Shown one piece after another: positions 54,359 to 63,304 of a DNA stretch of 64,000 nt (positions are counted from its first letter, which is position 1; every line of letters starts with the position of its first letter). The DNA comes from Rhizobium etli_C (lineage in GTDB: Bacteria; Pseudomonadota; Alphaproteobacteria; Rhizobiales; Rhizobiaceae), in assembly GCF_014198605.1 (NCBI RefSeq), contig NZ_JACIHU010000014.1. One strand, 5' to 3'. The translations under genes and the position numbers were made by a program. The notes under the pieces are model-generated. The model had not been told where the DNA came from. It saw only the letters and a program-made list of their open reading frames with translations, and searched no databases.

Positions 54359-56200
54359 ATGAACAGCAAGGTTGATCATCGAAAACCGCGCCTCGTTTTT
54401 TTCCAATGGGACCACCAACCCAATGCGAACGCGGCCGGTTACCTGCTGCTGCACATGCAGCAGCAGGTCAAATGCCTGGCAACACATTTCGATGTCGTCG
54501 TCGTTAACCGCGACTGCGATTATGCAGAGATATGCGACAGGTACGAACCGGATCTGACGCTGTTTGAAAGCGGTTATCGGTCGCACGGCTCACGTCGGAT
54601 AAAAATCACCAACACCACTACCAATATCGCGGTCCCGAAGCTTGGCCTTCATAATGCCGACCCATGGTGCGATCGGCGCGCCGGCTTCCTTTCCGATATG
54701 GAGCAGTGGGGCATCGAGACCTATTTCGCAATCGCAACGATGACTCCGGAATACATGCCGGCGGTAAAGGAAAACCTGTTCGTCTGGCCAAATTTCATCG
54801 ATCCCGAAGTCTACCACGACTATGGCGAGCAAAAGGTCATCCCGGTCACCCTCACAGGTCAGGCATACGGTCTCTATCCCTGGCGACAGACGATTTTTCC
54901 GATCATCCGCGACCGTTATCCCTGCCTGGTCTCACCGCAACACGCCTATGAGAGCAAGCTGGCGTCTCGGCTCTTATCCGGAGAGGCCTATGCGCGCGCG
55001 CTAAACGCAAGCCTCGTCGCCCCCACATGCGGCACCATGGGCGGCGAGGTCGTGCGCAAGCATTTTGAGATCCCAGGGGCAAAGTCCTGTCTCGTGGCGG
55101 AACGAACGGCAGCGGTGGAGGCGGCTGGCTTTGTCGACATGGAGAACTGTGTTTTTGTCGACAGCAGCAACGTGGTCGAGAAACTGGATTACCTTTTTGC
55201 TCATCCCGACGAAATACGGCGGATCACCGCAGCTGGTTACGACTTGGTCCATTCGTGTCATACATTGACCCACAGGCCGCAAATATATCAGTGGTTCATG
55301 CTCAGCAAAGACCTGCAGGTCGGCGAAAAGATCATCCAATCCGGCCCCTTCGGCAAACTTGCGAAGGTAGGGCGTACCTCAATGCAACAAAGCGTCCACA
55401 TCGTGGGAGAAGCGAGCGATCGCGCTTTGCTGAAGCAGGGGGACTTGCTCCTCGAGCAGGGCAGAGTGGAGGACGCCAAGCACTGCTACGAACGATGCCT
55501 GGACTTTGTCTCCTACCTGCCCGAAGCGAAATTCCGCCTTGCCTTATGTGCATTGCAAGAGGGCGACGCCGATCGTGCCTCCGGCCTTCTGATAGACCTC
55601 GTAAAGGTAACGATGACAGACTATGGGGCGCCCGACCCGGATCCGGTCGAATGGGCCTATTTCCTGCTCGCTTTGATCTGCAAAGGCCAGCTTAAGCAGG
55701 CGTCCAAGCTGCAAGACTTTTATCCATCTCTATTTCACGACGAAATCAGGCGCGCGCACCTTGTCATCGCCCAACTCGGTGGTTTGGCTGATGCAGTTGT
55801 CCTGAGATCGGATGGCAGTGATCGGAAAAGCGTTCATCAGCTTCCCGATCGGACGGATTCCGAGTGGCTCGTATGGTTCACCGATATTCTTGAGCGGTGT
55901 CAGCGGCCTGATCTTGCAAATGGTCTTCGGCTTGCCACCCTTGGGGGCAGCGCAGCCGGCGAGAACACCAAAGCTCCACACTTCGAACCTGATGCCGGTT
56001 TGCGCCTGCGATTCTATTCAGGCATCGATGGTCTGATGGTGAAACTGCGCCTAAACGGCTTGCGGCCGAATGTGCCGCCTCTGCCGGAGTTCCGATATTT
56101 CCGGCACCTGGCGCGGGGTCTAGTTCCTCACTCGCAGAGAGGCTCTTTGCGCAGGATTCAAATGGCGCTTTCACGGCCTCCAAGGAACATCCGTAATTAA
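54359..56200 (+). CDS. CgeB-like glycosyltransferase with TPR-like C-terminal region
   Basis: 613 residues. The N-terminal 1-330 is a GT-B-like fold of the CgeB/GT1_2 type (PRLVFFQWDHQPNANAAGYL, LHNADPWCDRRAG, VWPNFIDPEVYHDYGE). A donor-side block reads PTCGTMGGEVVRKHFEIPGA. Residues about 380-470 form tetratricopeptide-like helices (LLKQGDLLLEQGRVEDAKHC, ALCALQEGDADRASGLL). The ATG at 54359 is 4 bases after the UXS stop. The usual E-x7-E motif is not obvious. It may act as the xylosyl- or other transferase of this operon, with the TPR part giving protein contacts. Confidence 0.8.
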   Translation: MNSKVDHRKPRLVFFQWDHQPNANAAGYLLLHMQQQVKCLATHFDVVVVNRDCDYAEICDRYEPDLTLFESGYRSHGSRRIKITNTTTNIAVPKLGLHNADPWCDRRAGFLSDMEQWGIETYFAIATMTPEYMPAVKENLFVWPNFIDPEVYHDYGEQKVIPVTLTGQAYGLYPWRQTIFPIIRDRYPCLVSPQHAYESKLASRLLSGEAYARALNASLVAPTCGTMGGEVVRKHFEIPGAKSCLVAERTAAVEAAGFVDMENCVFVDSSNVVEKLDYLFAHPDEIRRITAAGYDLVHSCHTLTHRPQIYQWFMLSKDLQVGEKIIQSGPFGKLAKVGRTSMQQSVHIVGEASDRALLKQGDLLLEQGRVEDAKHCYERCLDFVSYLPEAKFRLALCALQEGDADRASGLLIDLVKVTMTDYGAPDPDPVEWAYFLLALICKGQLKQASKLQDFYPSLFHDEIRRAHLVIAQLGGLADAVVLRSDGSDRKSVHQLPDRTDSEWLVWFTDILERCQRPDLANGLRLATLGGSAAGENTKAPHFEPDAGLRLRFYSGIDGLMVKLRLNGLRPNVPPLPEFRYFRHLARGLVPHSQRGSLRRIQMALSRPPRNIRN

Positions 56201-56396
56201 CTTGCGAAAAATGTAGGTGTGGGTAGCGACACCTGGAAGGCGCGTGGGAAAGAACTCAACTGAGCCTATGCACCACCCGGTGACAATCCATGATGTCAGA
56301 TTGTCGACTCGGTGGCGCATTTTCCGTGCCGCCACCGAGATGTTTAGGAAAAAATGTGCTCGCAGTGCGAGGCACGATAGGGGCCTGCCTGCAGCA

Positions 56397-57176
56397 TCAG
56401 CACAGGCTGCTTGCCGTTGAGCCGCCCGAAAGATTATTCTGAAAAAGGTCATTGAGCTTGAACACGACTTCCGTCCTATTGGTGGCTTTAACCTTTTTCA
56501 TGATGTTGCGGACATGCACCTTGACGGTGCTTTCTCGAAGATTGAGCTCATAGGCAATGATCTTGTTCGCCTTGCCGCGCCGCAGCGCCGCTACGACTTC
56601 GGCCTGACGATCGGTGAATATCCCCGCCAGCGGCTGGGCTGGCGAGCCGCTCGACTGCAGCAAGTGGCGCATAGCAAACAGAGCGCTTGCAGGCACAAAA
56701 AGTCCCCCTGCTACCGACAGTGCGATCAGCTCCATGCAAACGCTAATGCTGACGGAGGCTGGTATGTAACCTTTGGCTCCGCAGTCGATCGCCCTGACGA
56801 TCTGGGCGAAATCATCACTATCTGACAGGATGATCACGGGCGTCGAGACGAATTCGGACGAAAGGCTCTTGATCTGCTCCGAAACGGCAGGGTCGTCGAC
56901 CATCTTGCCGCCGACATTCAAGAGAATTGCCGAAATTGGAGGATATTCTTCGCGCTTCTGCTTCCACTCCTCAATCGATCCAAACGCCAGAATTTCGAAA
57001 TCTGCCGTGTGGGCGGCCATGCATTGCGCGAGGCAATGCCGATCAAGTTCTCTCCTGTCGAGTATAACAAGTGAGTGCTTTGGACTTGCCGGTCGGGCAA
57101 GCGCCGCCGAGCCGTTTTCTATCTCTAGGGGAAGTGATATATTTTCCTGCCTATGGTTTATGTTTATTGTATCCAA
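56397..57176 (-). CDS. LuxR-type regulator with degenerate receiver domain
   Basis: 259 residues. The N-terminal 30-155 is receiver-like: LVILDRRELDRHC, VIILSDSDD, GAKGYIP. At the phosphoacceptor position ILLNVGG has Asn87 in place of Asp. The C-terminal LuxR helix-turn-helix (about 185-245) reads IFTDRQAEVVAALRRGKANK and YELNLRESTVKVHVRNIMKK. It probably acts without phosphorylation, as an orphan regulator of the surrounding polysaccharide genes. The start is a TTG at 57176 with CTAGGAGG 8 bases upstream. Two inverted repeats lie about 90-140 bases upstream. Confidence 0.88.
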   Translation of the reverse strand: MDTININHRQENISLPLEIENGSAALARPASPKHSLVILDRRELDRHCLAQCMAAHTADFEILAFGSIEEWKQKREEYPPISAILLNVGGKMVDDPAVSEQIKSLSSEFVSTPVIILSDSDDFAQIVRAIDCGAKGYIPASVSISVCMELIALSVAGGLFVPASALFAMRHLLQSSGSPAQPLAGIFTDRQAEVVAALRRGKANKIIAYELNLRESTVKVHVRNIMKKVKATNRTEVVFKLNDLFQNNLSGGSTASSLC

Positions 57177-57264
57177 TGCCTCGTCCTCCTAGTCTTTTTT
57201 TCCACGCTGTACGCAAAGTCGAACATGAACTCCCCTCGCAAAAAGGAGAGTTTGATTAACAAAA

Positions 57265-57313
57265 GTGCTAATTTATTACCACAGTTCCGGGGCCGTCACA
57301 CTAATTAATAGTG
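57265..57313. promoter_or_regulatory. pair of inverted repeats upstream of the luxR-type gene
   Basis: GTGcTAAT-TT-ATTAcCAC (57265-57282) has paired arms with one mismatch. CACTA-ATTAA-TAGTG (57299-57313) has perfect 5-bp arms. Their centres are about 33 bases apart, close to three helical turns. They lie in an AT-rich stretch between the divergent LuxR-type and acyltransferase genes, a plausible regulator-binding region. Confidence 0.45.
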
Positions 57314-57735
57314 GTTAGGCCTGCACCTTTGTTCCATGATTGGATATCAATAGAACAACTTCTAGATCTGAGCAATATATTTATAAGCATTTTGTATAGA
57401 GAATTATGACATTACTATATATATTCGATGAAACTCACCAAGCATATGAAATCAATTCCCCGACATTGATGCAGGGCAGGATCGACGTCGGCTGACAACC
57501 GTTCCAGCCGAGCGATTGCGACAGATGCACGCGAGCCCCGTCATCCGATCCCCGTAAGCATATACGCCTTTTGGTGAATAAGGTTCCACGTATTGTTTCC
57601 TTTACTATTAGGGTGAAAACAATTCTCCTTGGAGGCAGAGAAGTATTTGCCCTGTCGAAATGAAATCTTGTGCATTCCCAAGATTGCGACCGGTTTCAGC
57701 CAAATCAGGGCATGTTGGAGTAGGGGACGAACCGG
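57314..57735. other. AT-rich leader region of the amino-sugar operon
   Basis: About 420 bases without a credible gene. Base composition between 57340 and 57440 is far more AT-rich than elsewhere in the window (for example the run TTACTATATATATTCG), which suggests a promoter or a transferred boundary. The ribosome site of the acyltransferase (TAGGGGACG) is at its end. Confidence 0.5.
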
Positions 57736-58242
57736 ATGATTGCATCGAACGTCAAGCTGGATGACGGCTGCGTTATTCACCATCGAGATCTGGTTAATCT
57801 ATACGGCTGCACGATCGGCGCGGGAACGCGGATCGGCACCTTCGTTGAAATCCAGAAAAACGTCATCGTCGGAAAAGACTGCAAGATCTCCAGCCATTCC
57901 TTCCTCTGCGAAGGCGTGACGCTGGAAGACGGCGTCTTTATCGGCCACGGGGTGATGTTCACCAATGACACTTACCCCAGGGCCGTCAATTCGGACGGCA
58001 GTCTGCAGACCGAGGCCGACTGGGTTGTCATTCCCACACTGGTTAAGCGCCATGCTTCGATCGGCAGTAACGCCACCATTCTGCCTGGCGTGACCATCGG
58101 AGAGGCCGCCCAGGTCGGCGCCGGCGCTGTTGTAACGAAGGACGTGCCTGGTGGCGCGATAGTTGCCGGCGTTCCGGCCAGGATCACCGGTCACGTTCAT
58201 GACCGGTCAGCAAACATGCAAGCGTTTGGAGGAATGCGATGA
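57736..58242 (+). CDS. left-handed beta-helix acyltransferase (WbpD/WlbB-like)
   Basis: 168 residues with hexapeptide repeats forming a left-handed beta-helix (CTIGAGTRIGTFVEI, VIVGKDCKISSHSFLCEG, ASIGSNATILPGVTIG, AQVGAGAVVTKDV). The end VAGVPARITGHV is typical of nucleotide-sugar N-acyltransferases. It is followed, with overlap, by an oxidoreductase and aminotransferase, giving the WbpD-WbpB-WbpE order. The inferred role is acetylation of the 3-amino group made by those enzymes. An additional stretch (FTNDTYPRAV) matches the WbpD/FdtC sugar-acyltransferase pattern. Confidence 0.9.
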   Translation: MIASNVKLDDGCVIHHRDLVNLYGCTIGAGTRIGTFVEIQKNVIVGKDCKISSHSFLCEGVTLEDGVFIGHGVMFTNDTYPRAVNSDGSLQTEADWVVIPTLVKRHASIGSNATILPGVTIGEAAQVGAGAVVTKDVPGGAIVAGVPARITGHVHDRSANMQAFGGMR

Positions 58243-59276
58243 TCGGCATTGCTGTTGTTGGATATGGATATTGGGGTCCGAACCTGGTCCGCAATATCTC
58301 CGAGGCGGGCGGGGCACAGCTCATTTCCGTCTGCGATCTCAATGTCGAACGGTTGGCGGCGGTCAAGAGCCGCTATCCAGCAATCACAATCACCGATAAT
58401 TTCGAGGAAGTCCTGCGTGATCCGAGAGTGGATGCGATCGCTATCGCGACACCGGTCTCTACCCATTACAAGCTCGCAATGCAGGCGATGATGGCCGGAA
58501 AGCATGTGTTCGTCGAAAAGCCGATGGCATCGACGACGGAAGAAGCCTCGCGGATGGTCGAGGAAGCAGCGCGGCGACGCCTCGTGCTCGCCGTCGATCA
58601 CACCTTCGTCCACACCGGCGCTGTCCGCAAAATGCGCGAGCTGGTCGAAAGTGGCCTCGGCGACATGTATTACTATGACTCGGTTCGGGTTAATCTGGGG
58701 CTGTTCCAGCATGATGTCAGCGTCATCTGGGATCTCGCGGTGCACGACCTGTCCATCCTCGACCATGTCCTGCAGGAAAGGCCGGTGGCGGTTTCCGCAA
58801 CGGGGATGAGCCATGTCCTCGGCGAACCTGAGAACATCGCCTATCTGACGCTCTTCTTCGAAAGCAAGCTCATCGCCCACATCCACGTCAATTGGCTGGC
58901 GCCGGTCAAGGTGCGCCGTACGCTAATCGGCGGCAGCAACAAGATGATCGTCTATGACGATCTGGAGCCCAGCGAAAAGATCAAGGTTTACGACAAGGGC
59001 ATCACCATGTGCCCCAACTCTGATGCATATGGCGAGAAGGTCCATCAGATGCTGGTCGGCTACCGCAGCGGCGACATGTGGGCGCCCAAGCTCGATATGA
59101 CCGAGGCGTTGAAACGCGAGCTGGATCACTTCGTCGATTGCATCGAGCAGAATACGCGGCCGATTACCGACGGCCAAGCCGGGCTGCGTGTCGTCCGCAT
59201 CCTTGAAGCCGCAAGCCGGTCGCTCGCTCAGCGCGGTCGTATCATCGAGCTCGAAGAGGCGAGGCGCATTGCATGA
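58239..59276 (+). CDS. Gfo/Idh/MocA-family sugar dehydrogenase (WbpB/WlbA-like)
   Basis: 345 residues. The Rossmann motif VVGYGYWGPNLVRN is at residues 6-19, and the catalytic EKPMA motif (HVFVEKPMA) near 90. A conserved DLAVHDLSILDHVL supplies the His in the active site. WbpB-type enzymes oxidise C3 of a UDP-sugar (usually UDP-GlcNAcA) to a 3-keto intermediate for amination. Its ATG overlaps the acyltransferase stop, and its stop overlaps the aminotransferase start. No UDP-GlcNAc 6-dehydrogenase is in the window, so the substrate must be made elsewhere. Confidence 0.92.
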   Translation: MIGIAVVGYGYWGPNLVRNISEAGGAQLISVCDLNVERLAAVKSRYPAITITDNFEEVLRDPRVDAIAIATPVSTHYKLAMQAMMAGKHVFVEKPMASTTEEASRMVEEAARRRLVLAVDHTFVHTGAVRKMRELVESGLGDMYYYDSVRVNLGLFQHDVSVIWDLAVHDLSILDHVLQERPVAVSATGMSHVLGEPENIAYLTLFFESKLIAHIHVNWLAPVKVRRTLIGGSNKMIVYDDLEPSEKIKVYDKGITMCPNSDAYGEKVHQMLVGYRSGDMWAPKLDMTEALKRELDHFVDCIEQNTRPITDGQAGLRVVRILEAASRSLAQRGRIIELEEARRIA

Positions 59277-60376
59277 TTCCGTTCCTGGACCTCAAGGCAC
59301 AGTATAATTCCATCAAGGGCGAAATCGACGCCGCGGTGCTCGGCGTCCTGGCTTCGGGGCAATACATACTGGGCGAAGAGGTCGCCCGCCTCGAGCAGGA
59401 ATTCGCGGACTATTGCAACGTCAAACATGCGATCGCAGTCAACACCGGGACGAGCGCCCTGCATCTGTCGCTCCTCGCGGCTGGCGTCGGCCCCGGCGAT
59501 GAAGTCATCACCGTGCCATTTACCTTCGTCGCGACCGTATCGGCGATCTGCTATGCGGGCGCACGGCCTGTTTTCGTCGATGTCGAGCCGGTCACGCTGA
59601 CGATGGATCCGGATCAGCTCGAGGCAAAGATCACACCCCGCACCAAGGCCATCATTCCCGTCCATCTTTACGGGCAGATGGCCGATATGGATGCGATCCA
59701 AGCGATTGCCGACCACTACCGGATACCTGTTATCGAGGACGCCTGCCAAGCGCATGGGGCGCAATACAGAGGCGCGCGCGCCGGCAGCCTCGGCGCTTCG
59801 GGCTGCTTCAGCTTCTACCCGGGTAAAAACCTCGGAGCCTGCGGCGAGGGGGGCATCGTCGTGACCAACCGCGACGACCAGGCCAAAACAATGCGCATGC
59901 TGCGCGACTGGGGCCAGGAGCAGCGCTACCACCATCTGCTGAAGGGCTTCAACTACCGAATGGACGCCATTCAGGGCGCGATCTTACGCATCAAGCTCAG
60001 GCACCTCGAGGCCTGGACCGAGGCGCGGCGCGCGCATGCAGGCCGCTACACGTCGCTGCTTGGGCGATCGGCGCATTTGACGACGCCTGTCGAGAAAACC
60101 GGCCGGCGCCACGTCTACCACGTCTATGCCGTCAGAAGCCGCGATCGCGACGAGGTTCAGCGCGTGCTGAGCGCGGAGGGCATTCAGTCCGGGCTGCACT
60201 ATCCAATCCCCGTCCATCTGCAGCAGGCTCATGCCGACCTCGGTTACCAAGCCGGCGATTTCCCGGTTTCGGAGGCTGCTGCAAAAGAGGTTCTCTCGCT
60301 GCCGATTTATCCTGAGATGCCCGCGTGGCACGTCGATCAGGTGGCAGCTGCGTTGGAAGACGCCTATGTCAGCTGA
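59273..60376 (+). CDS. DegT/DnrJ/EryC1/StrS sugar aminotransferase (WbpE-like)
   Basis: 367 residues, PLP-dependent. The N-terminal IPFLDLKAQYNSIKGEID is followed by NTGTSALHLSLLAAGVGPGD (phosphate-binding), VIEDACQAHGAQYRG (Asp contacting PLP) and the PLP-lysine in SFYPGKNLGACGEGG. The ending SLPIYPEM is typical. It would aminate the keto sugar produced by the preceding oxidoreductase. It is coupled by overlaps at both ends. Together with its two predecessors it forms a 3-acylamino-sugar cassette. Confidence 0.94.
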   Translation: MIPFLDLKAQYNSIKGEIDAAVLGVLASGQYILGEEVARLEQEFADYCNVKHAIAVNTGTSALHLSLLAAGVGPGDEVITVPFTFVATVSAICYAGARPVFVDVEPVTLTMDPDQLEAKITPRTKAIIPVHLYGQMADMDAIQAIADHYRIPVIEDACQAHGAQYRGARAGSLGASGCFSFYPGKNLGACGEGGIVVTNRDDQAKTMRMLRDWGQEQRYHHLLKGFNYRMDAIQGAILRIKLRHLEAWTEARRAHAGRYTSLLGRSAHLTTPVEKTGRRHVYHVYAVRSRDRDEVQRVLSAEGIQSGLHYPIPVHLQQAHADLGYQAGDFPVSEAAAKEVLSLPIYPEMPAWHVDQVAAALEDAYVS

Positions 60377-61085
60377 TCGTGCGGGCGAGATTCGGATCGT
60401 GCATGCGGTGCACGGCCGTCAGGAAAGACCGGCGGATCCGGCTTACCAGGCGGGGCTCGTCGAAGAACTCAGGCAATCTTATGGACGCGCCGGCCTGATC
60501 GAGCTCTACGGTCGCTTCGCGACGGGGGATGGTGTCGTCGACACCATGATGCGCAAAGCCATTTGGCAGGCGATAACGCGCAGCTGCGGCACGGGATTGC
60601 AGGTTGCAGGCGGCGCCGGCTTCAAACACCCGGAGACGTTCGAGATCGGCAACGGGGTGTTCATCGGGGCTCAGGCCTATATCCAGGGACGCTTCGACGG
60701 CCGATGCACGATCGGCGACAATGTCTGGATCGGACCGACGGCCTATTTCGACGCCCGCGATCTGGTGATCGAGGATTCCGTCGGGTGGGGACCTGGCGCC
60801 AAGGTGCTTGGCTCGAGCCACACGGCACTGCCGGTGGATGTCCCGATCATTCGCACGGATCTTGAAATCAGGCCGGTCCGCATCTGCGCGGAGGCCGATA
60901 TAGGAACGAATGCGACCATTCTTCCCGGCGTGACGATCGGGAAGGGGGCGATCGTTGGAGCGGGAGCCGTCGTCGTCTCGGATGTCGAGCCCTTCTCGGT
61001 TGTCGCAGGGGTTCCTGCGAAATTTATTCGTTGGCGTTCGGAGAATGATCCGATGACGAACATGTCGCGTGAGGAAAGATCATGA
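60366..61085 (+). CDS. second left-handed beta-helix acyltransferase
   Basis: 239 residues. An N-terminal helical region (about 1-80) is followed by hexapeptide repeats: EIGNGVFIGAQAYIQGRF, CTIGDNVWIGPTAYF, ADIGTNATILPGVTIGKGA and VVSDVEPFSVVAGVPAKFI. It is longer than the WbpD-like enzyme and resembles Maa/WbbJ-type O-acetyltransferases. The ATG at 60366 overlaps the aminotransferase end by 11 bases. A second acylation of the same repeat unit, O- or N-linked, is inferred. Confidence 0.87.
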   Translation: MSADRAGEIRIVHAVHGRQERPADPAYQAGLVEELRQSYGRAGLIELYGRFATGDGVVDTMMRKAIWQAITRSCGTGLQVAGGAGFKHPETFEIGNGVFIGAQAYIQGRFDGRCTIGDNVWIGPTAYFDARDLVIEDSVGWGPGAKVLGSSHTALPVDVPIIRTDLEIRPVRICAEADIGTNATILPGVTIGKGAIVGAGAVVVSDVEPFSVVAGVPAKFIRWRSENDPMTNMSREERS

Positions 61086-62056
61086 AAAACAAACGGGTGC
61101 TCATTACCGGCGGTGCCGGTCTGATCGGTTCGCATATTGCCGATCTTGTCGCATTGGAAAAACCTCGCGAGATCATCATCCTCGACAATTTCGTGCGCGG
61201 GCGCCGGGACAATCTCAGCTCGGCAATCGGCAGCGCGCCCCTTAACATCATCGACGGAGATATCCGCGACAGGGCACTGCTGGCGAAAGCCTTTGACGGC
61301 GTCGATATCGTCTTTCATCAGGCGGCCATCCGCATCACCCAATGCGCCGAAGAGCCACGACTGGCTTTCGAAGTCCTTGCCGAAGGCACGTTCAACGTTC
61401 TCGAAGCTGCCGTCAAAGCGGGAGTTTCGAAGGTCGTTGCCGCCTCTTCCGCCTCCGTACTGGGGCTTGCCGAAAGTTTTCCGACGACCGAAGAGCATCA
61501 TCCCTACAACAACCGGACGATCTATGGCGCGGCAAAGACCTTCAACGAGGGATTGCTGCGCAGCTTCGCCGACATGTATGGCCTGCGCTATGTCGCGCTG
61601 CGTTATTTCAACGTCTACGGACCGCGAATGGACGTTTACGGCGCCTACACCGAAGTGCTGATTCGCTGGATGGAACGCCTCGCAGCCGGAATGCCGCCGC
61701 TGATCTATGGAGACGGCAGCCAGACGATGGACTTCGTCGATGCACGCGACATCGCCCGGGCAAACGTGCTGGCGGCGAAGAGCGACGTTACCGACGAGGT
61801 GTTCAACGTCGCGAGCGGCAGGGAAATAAGCCTGCTGCAACTCGCGCAGATGCTGAGCGACATCATGGGGTCCTCACTCGAGCCGCAGCACAAAGAAGCG
61901 CGCACGGTCAACGGCGTAACCCGTCGTCTTGCTGATATCAGCAAGGCCGAAAGGCTTCTGGGTTTCAAGGCGGAAATCTTGATGGAGCAGGGGCTTCGTG
62001 ACCTTGTCGCGTGGTGGCAGTCGAAGACTGCTGCGGCCGGAGGCCAAGCTGCATGA
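61082..62056 (+). CDS. NAD-dependent nucleotide-sugar epimerase/dehydratase (SDR)
   Basis: 324 residues. NAD-binding GGAGLIGSH is at residues 10-18, followed by VFHQAAIRITQC, AASSASVLG and the catalytic YxxxK in YGAAKTFNEG, then RYFNVYGPRMDVYGAY and TMDFVDARDIARAN. It resembles UDP-glucose/UDP-GlcNAc 4-epimerases (GalE/WbpP-like), but the exact reaction cannot be fixed. The ATG overlaps the preceding stop by 4 bases. It probably makes the substrate or stereoisomer for the neighbouring aminotransferases. Confidence 0.9.
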   Translation: MKNKRVLITGGAGLIGSHIADLVALEKPREIIILDNFVRGRRDNLSSAIGSAPLNIIDGDIRDRALLAKAFDGVDIVFHQAAIRITQCAEEPRLAFEVLAEGTFNVLEAAVKAGVSKVVAASSASVLGLAESFPTTEEHHPYNNRTIYGAAKTFNEGLLRSFADMYGLRYVALRYFNVYGPRMDVYGAYTEVLIRWMERLAAGMPPLIYGDGSQTMDFVDARDIARANVLAAKSDVTDEVFNVASGREISLLQLAQMLSDIMGSSLEPQHKEARTVNGVTRRLADISKAERLLGFKAEILMEQGLRDLVAWWQSKTAAAGGQAA

Positions 62057-63264
62057 GCCCGTCATTATCCACAATCCCCGTCGCCAAACCCGTCCTCGGA
62101 GAGGAAGAGGCTGAGGCCGCCCGTCGCGTTATTCTATCGGGATGGGTGACCCAAGGGCCGGAAGTCGCCGCTTTCGAGCGTGAATTTGCGGCATTTGTCG
62201 GCGCGGCACACGCCTGCGCCGTTTCCAACTGCACAACGGCGCTTCATCTCGCCTTGATGGCAGTCGGCGTCAAAGCTGGCGATGAGGTCATCACGGTCAG
62301 CCATTCGTTCATCGCCACCGCGAATGCTGTTCGATACTGCGGTGCAGTGCCGGTCTTCGTCGACATCGAGGCGGACGGCTACAATATCGACCCCCGCTTG
62401 ATCGAAACGGCAATCACGCCCCGCACCAAGGCAATCCTGTGCGTGCATCAGCTCGGCATGCCTTGCGATCTCCGTTCGATTGTGGACATCGCCAAGAAAT
62501 ATTCGATACCGGTCATCGAGGATGCGGCCTGCGCGACGGGAAGCGAAATCCTGTGGGAGGGCGGTTGGGAAAAGATTGGCAGACCGCATGGCGATATCGC
62601 CTGCTTCTCCTTCCATCCCCGAAAGGTCGTCACCACGGGTGATGGCGGTATGCTGACGACGGCGAACCCGGAATATGACCGAAAATTCCGGCTGTGGCGC
62701 CAGCATGGTATGAGCGTCACCGACGCAGTCCGCCACGGCTCTAAGCAGGTGATCTTTGAGGACTATGATGAGCTGGGCTACAACTACCGGATGACCGACC
62801 TCCAGGCCGCGGTGGGACGAGTGCAGTTGCGCCGGCTGCCGGAGCTGATTGCGCAGCGGAGACAGCTTGCCTCGCAGTATTGCGAGGGGCTGTCCACGAT
62901 CCAAGGTCTGTCGATTCCCACCGAGCCGCACTGGGCTCGAAGCAACTGGCAAAGCTTCTGCGTGAGACTGTCTGATGAAATCGACCAGCGGGCCGTCATG
63001 CAAGCGCTGCTCGATCAAGGAATATCGACGCGACGCGGTGTTATGAACATTCATCTGGAGGGAGCCTATTCCGGCCAAAACTCCCATCGCGCGGCCACCA
63101 GCCTGACGCGAAGCGTTTCGGCGCAGCAGCAAACCATCATCCTGCCGCTTTACGCCCAGATGACGGAGGTCGATATCGAAAGAGTCATCGAGGCATTGCG
63201 CCAGGCCGTTGCCGACGCCGGGCGCGTCGTCCGTCAGCCCGAGCAGGACGTCGTACCGGCCTGA
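62053..63264 (+). CDS. second DegT/DnrJ/EryC1/StrS aminotransferase (perosamine-synthase-like)
   Basis: 403 residues, PLP enzyme. It starts IPVAKPVLGEEEAEAARRVI, with SGWVTQGPEVAAFEREFA and SNCTTALHLALMAVGVKAGD, then VIEDAACATGSEI and the PLP lysine in SFHPRKVVTTGDGG. The SGWVTxGP and N-T-A-L-H-L pattern resembles GDP-perosamine and UDP-4-amino-sugar synthases. The gmd gene at 37339 could supply its GDP-4-keto-6-deoxymannose substrate, but that is inference. The ATG overlaps the SDR stop; it is last in the operon, before a strong terminator. Confidence 0.93.
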   Translation: MSPSLSTIPVAKPVLGEEEAEAARRVILSGWVTQGPEVAAFEREFAAFVGAAHACAVSNCTTALHLALMAVGVKAGDEVITVSHSFIATANAVRYCGAVPVFVDIEADGYNIDPRLIETAITPRTKAILCVHQLGMPCDLRSIVDIAKKYSIPVIEDAACATGSEILWEGGWEKIGRPHGDIACFSFHPRKVVTTGDGGMLTTANPEYDRKFRLWRQHGMSVTDAVRHGSKQVIFEDYDELGYNYRMTDLQAAVGRVQLRRLPELIAQRRQLASQYCEGLSTIQGLSIPTEPHWARSNWQSFCVRLSDEIDQRAVMQALLDQGISTRRGVMNIHLEGAYSGQNSHRAATSLTRSVSAQQQTIILPLYAQMTEVDIERVIEALRQAVADAGRVVRQPEQDVVPA

Positions 63265-63304
63265 AGCGATGCCTGCCCGCTGCGGCGTGTGAATACCACA
63301 TCAG

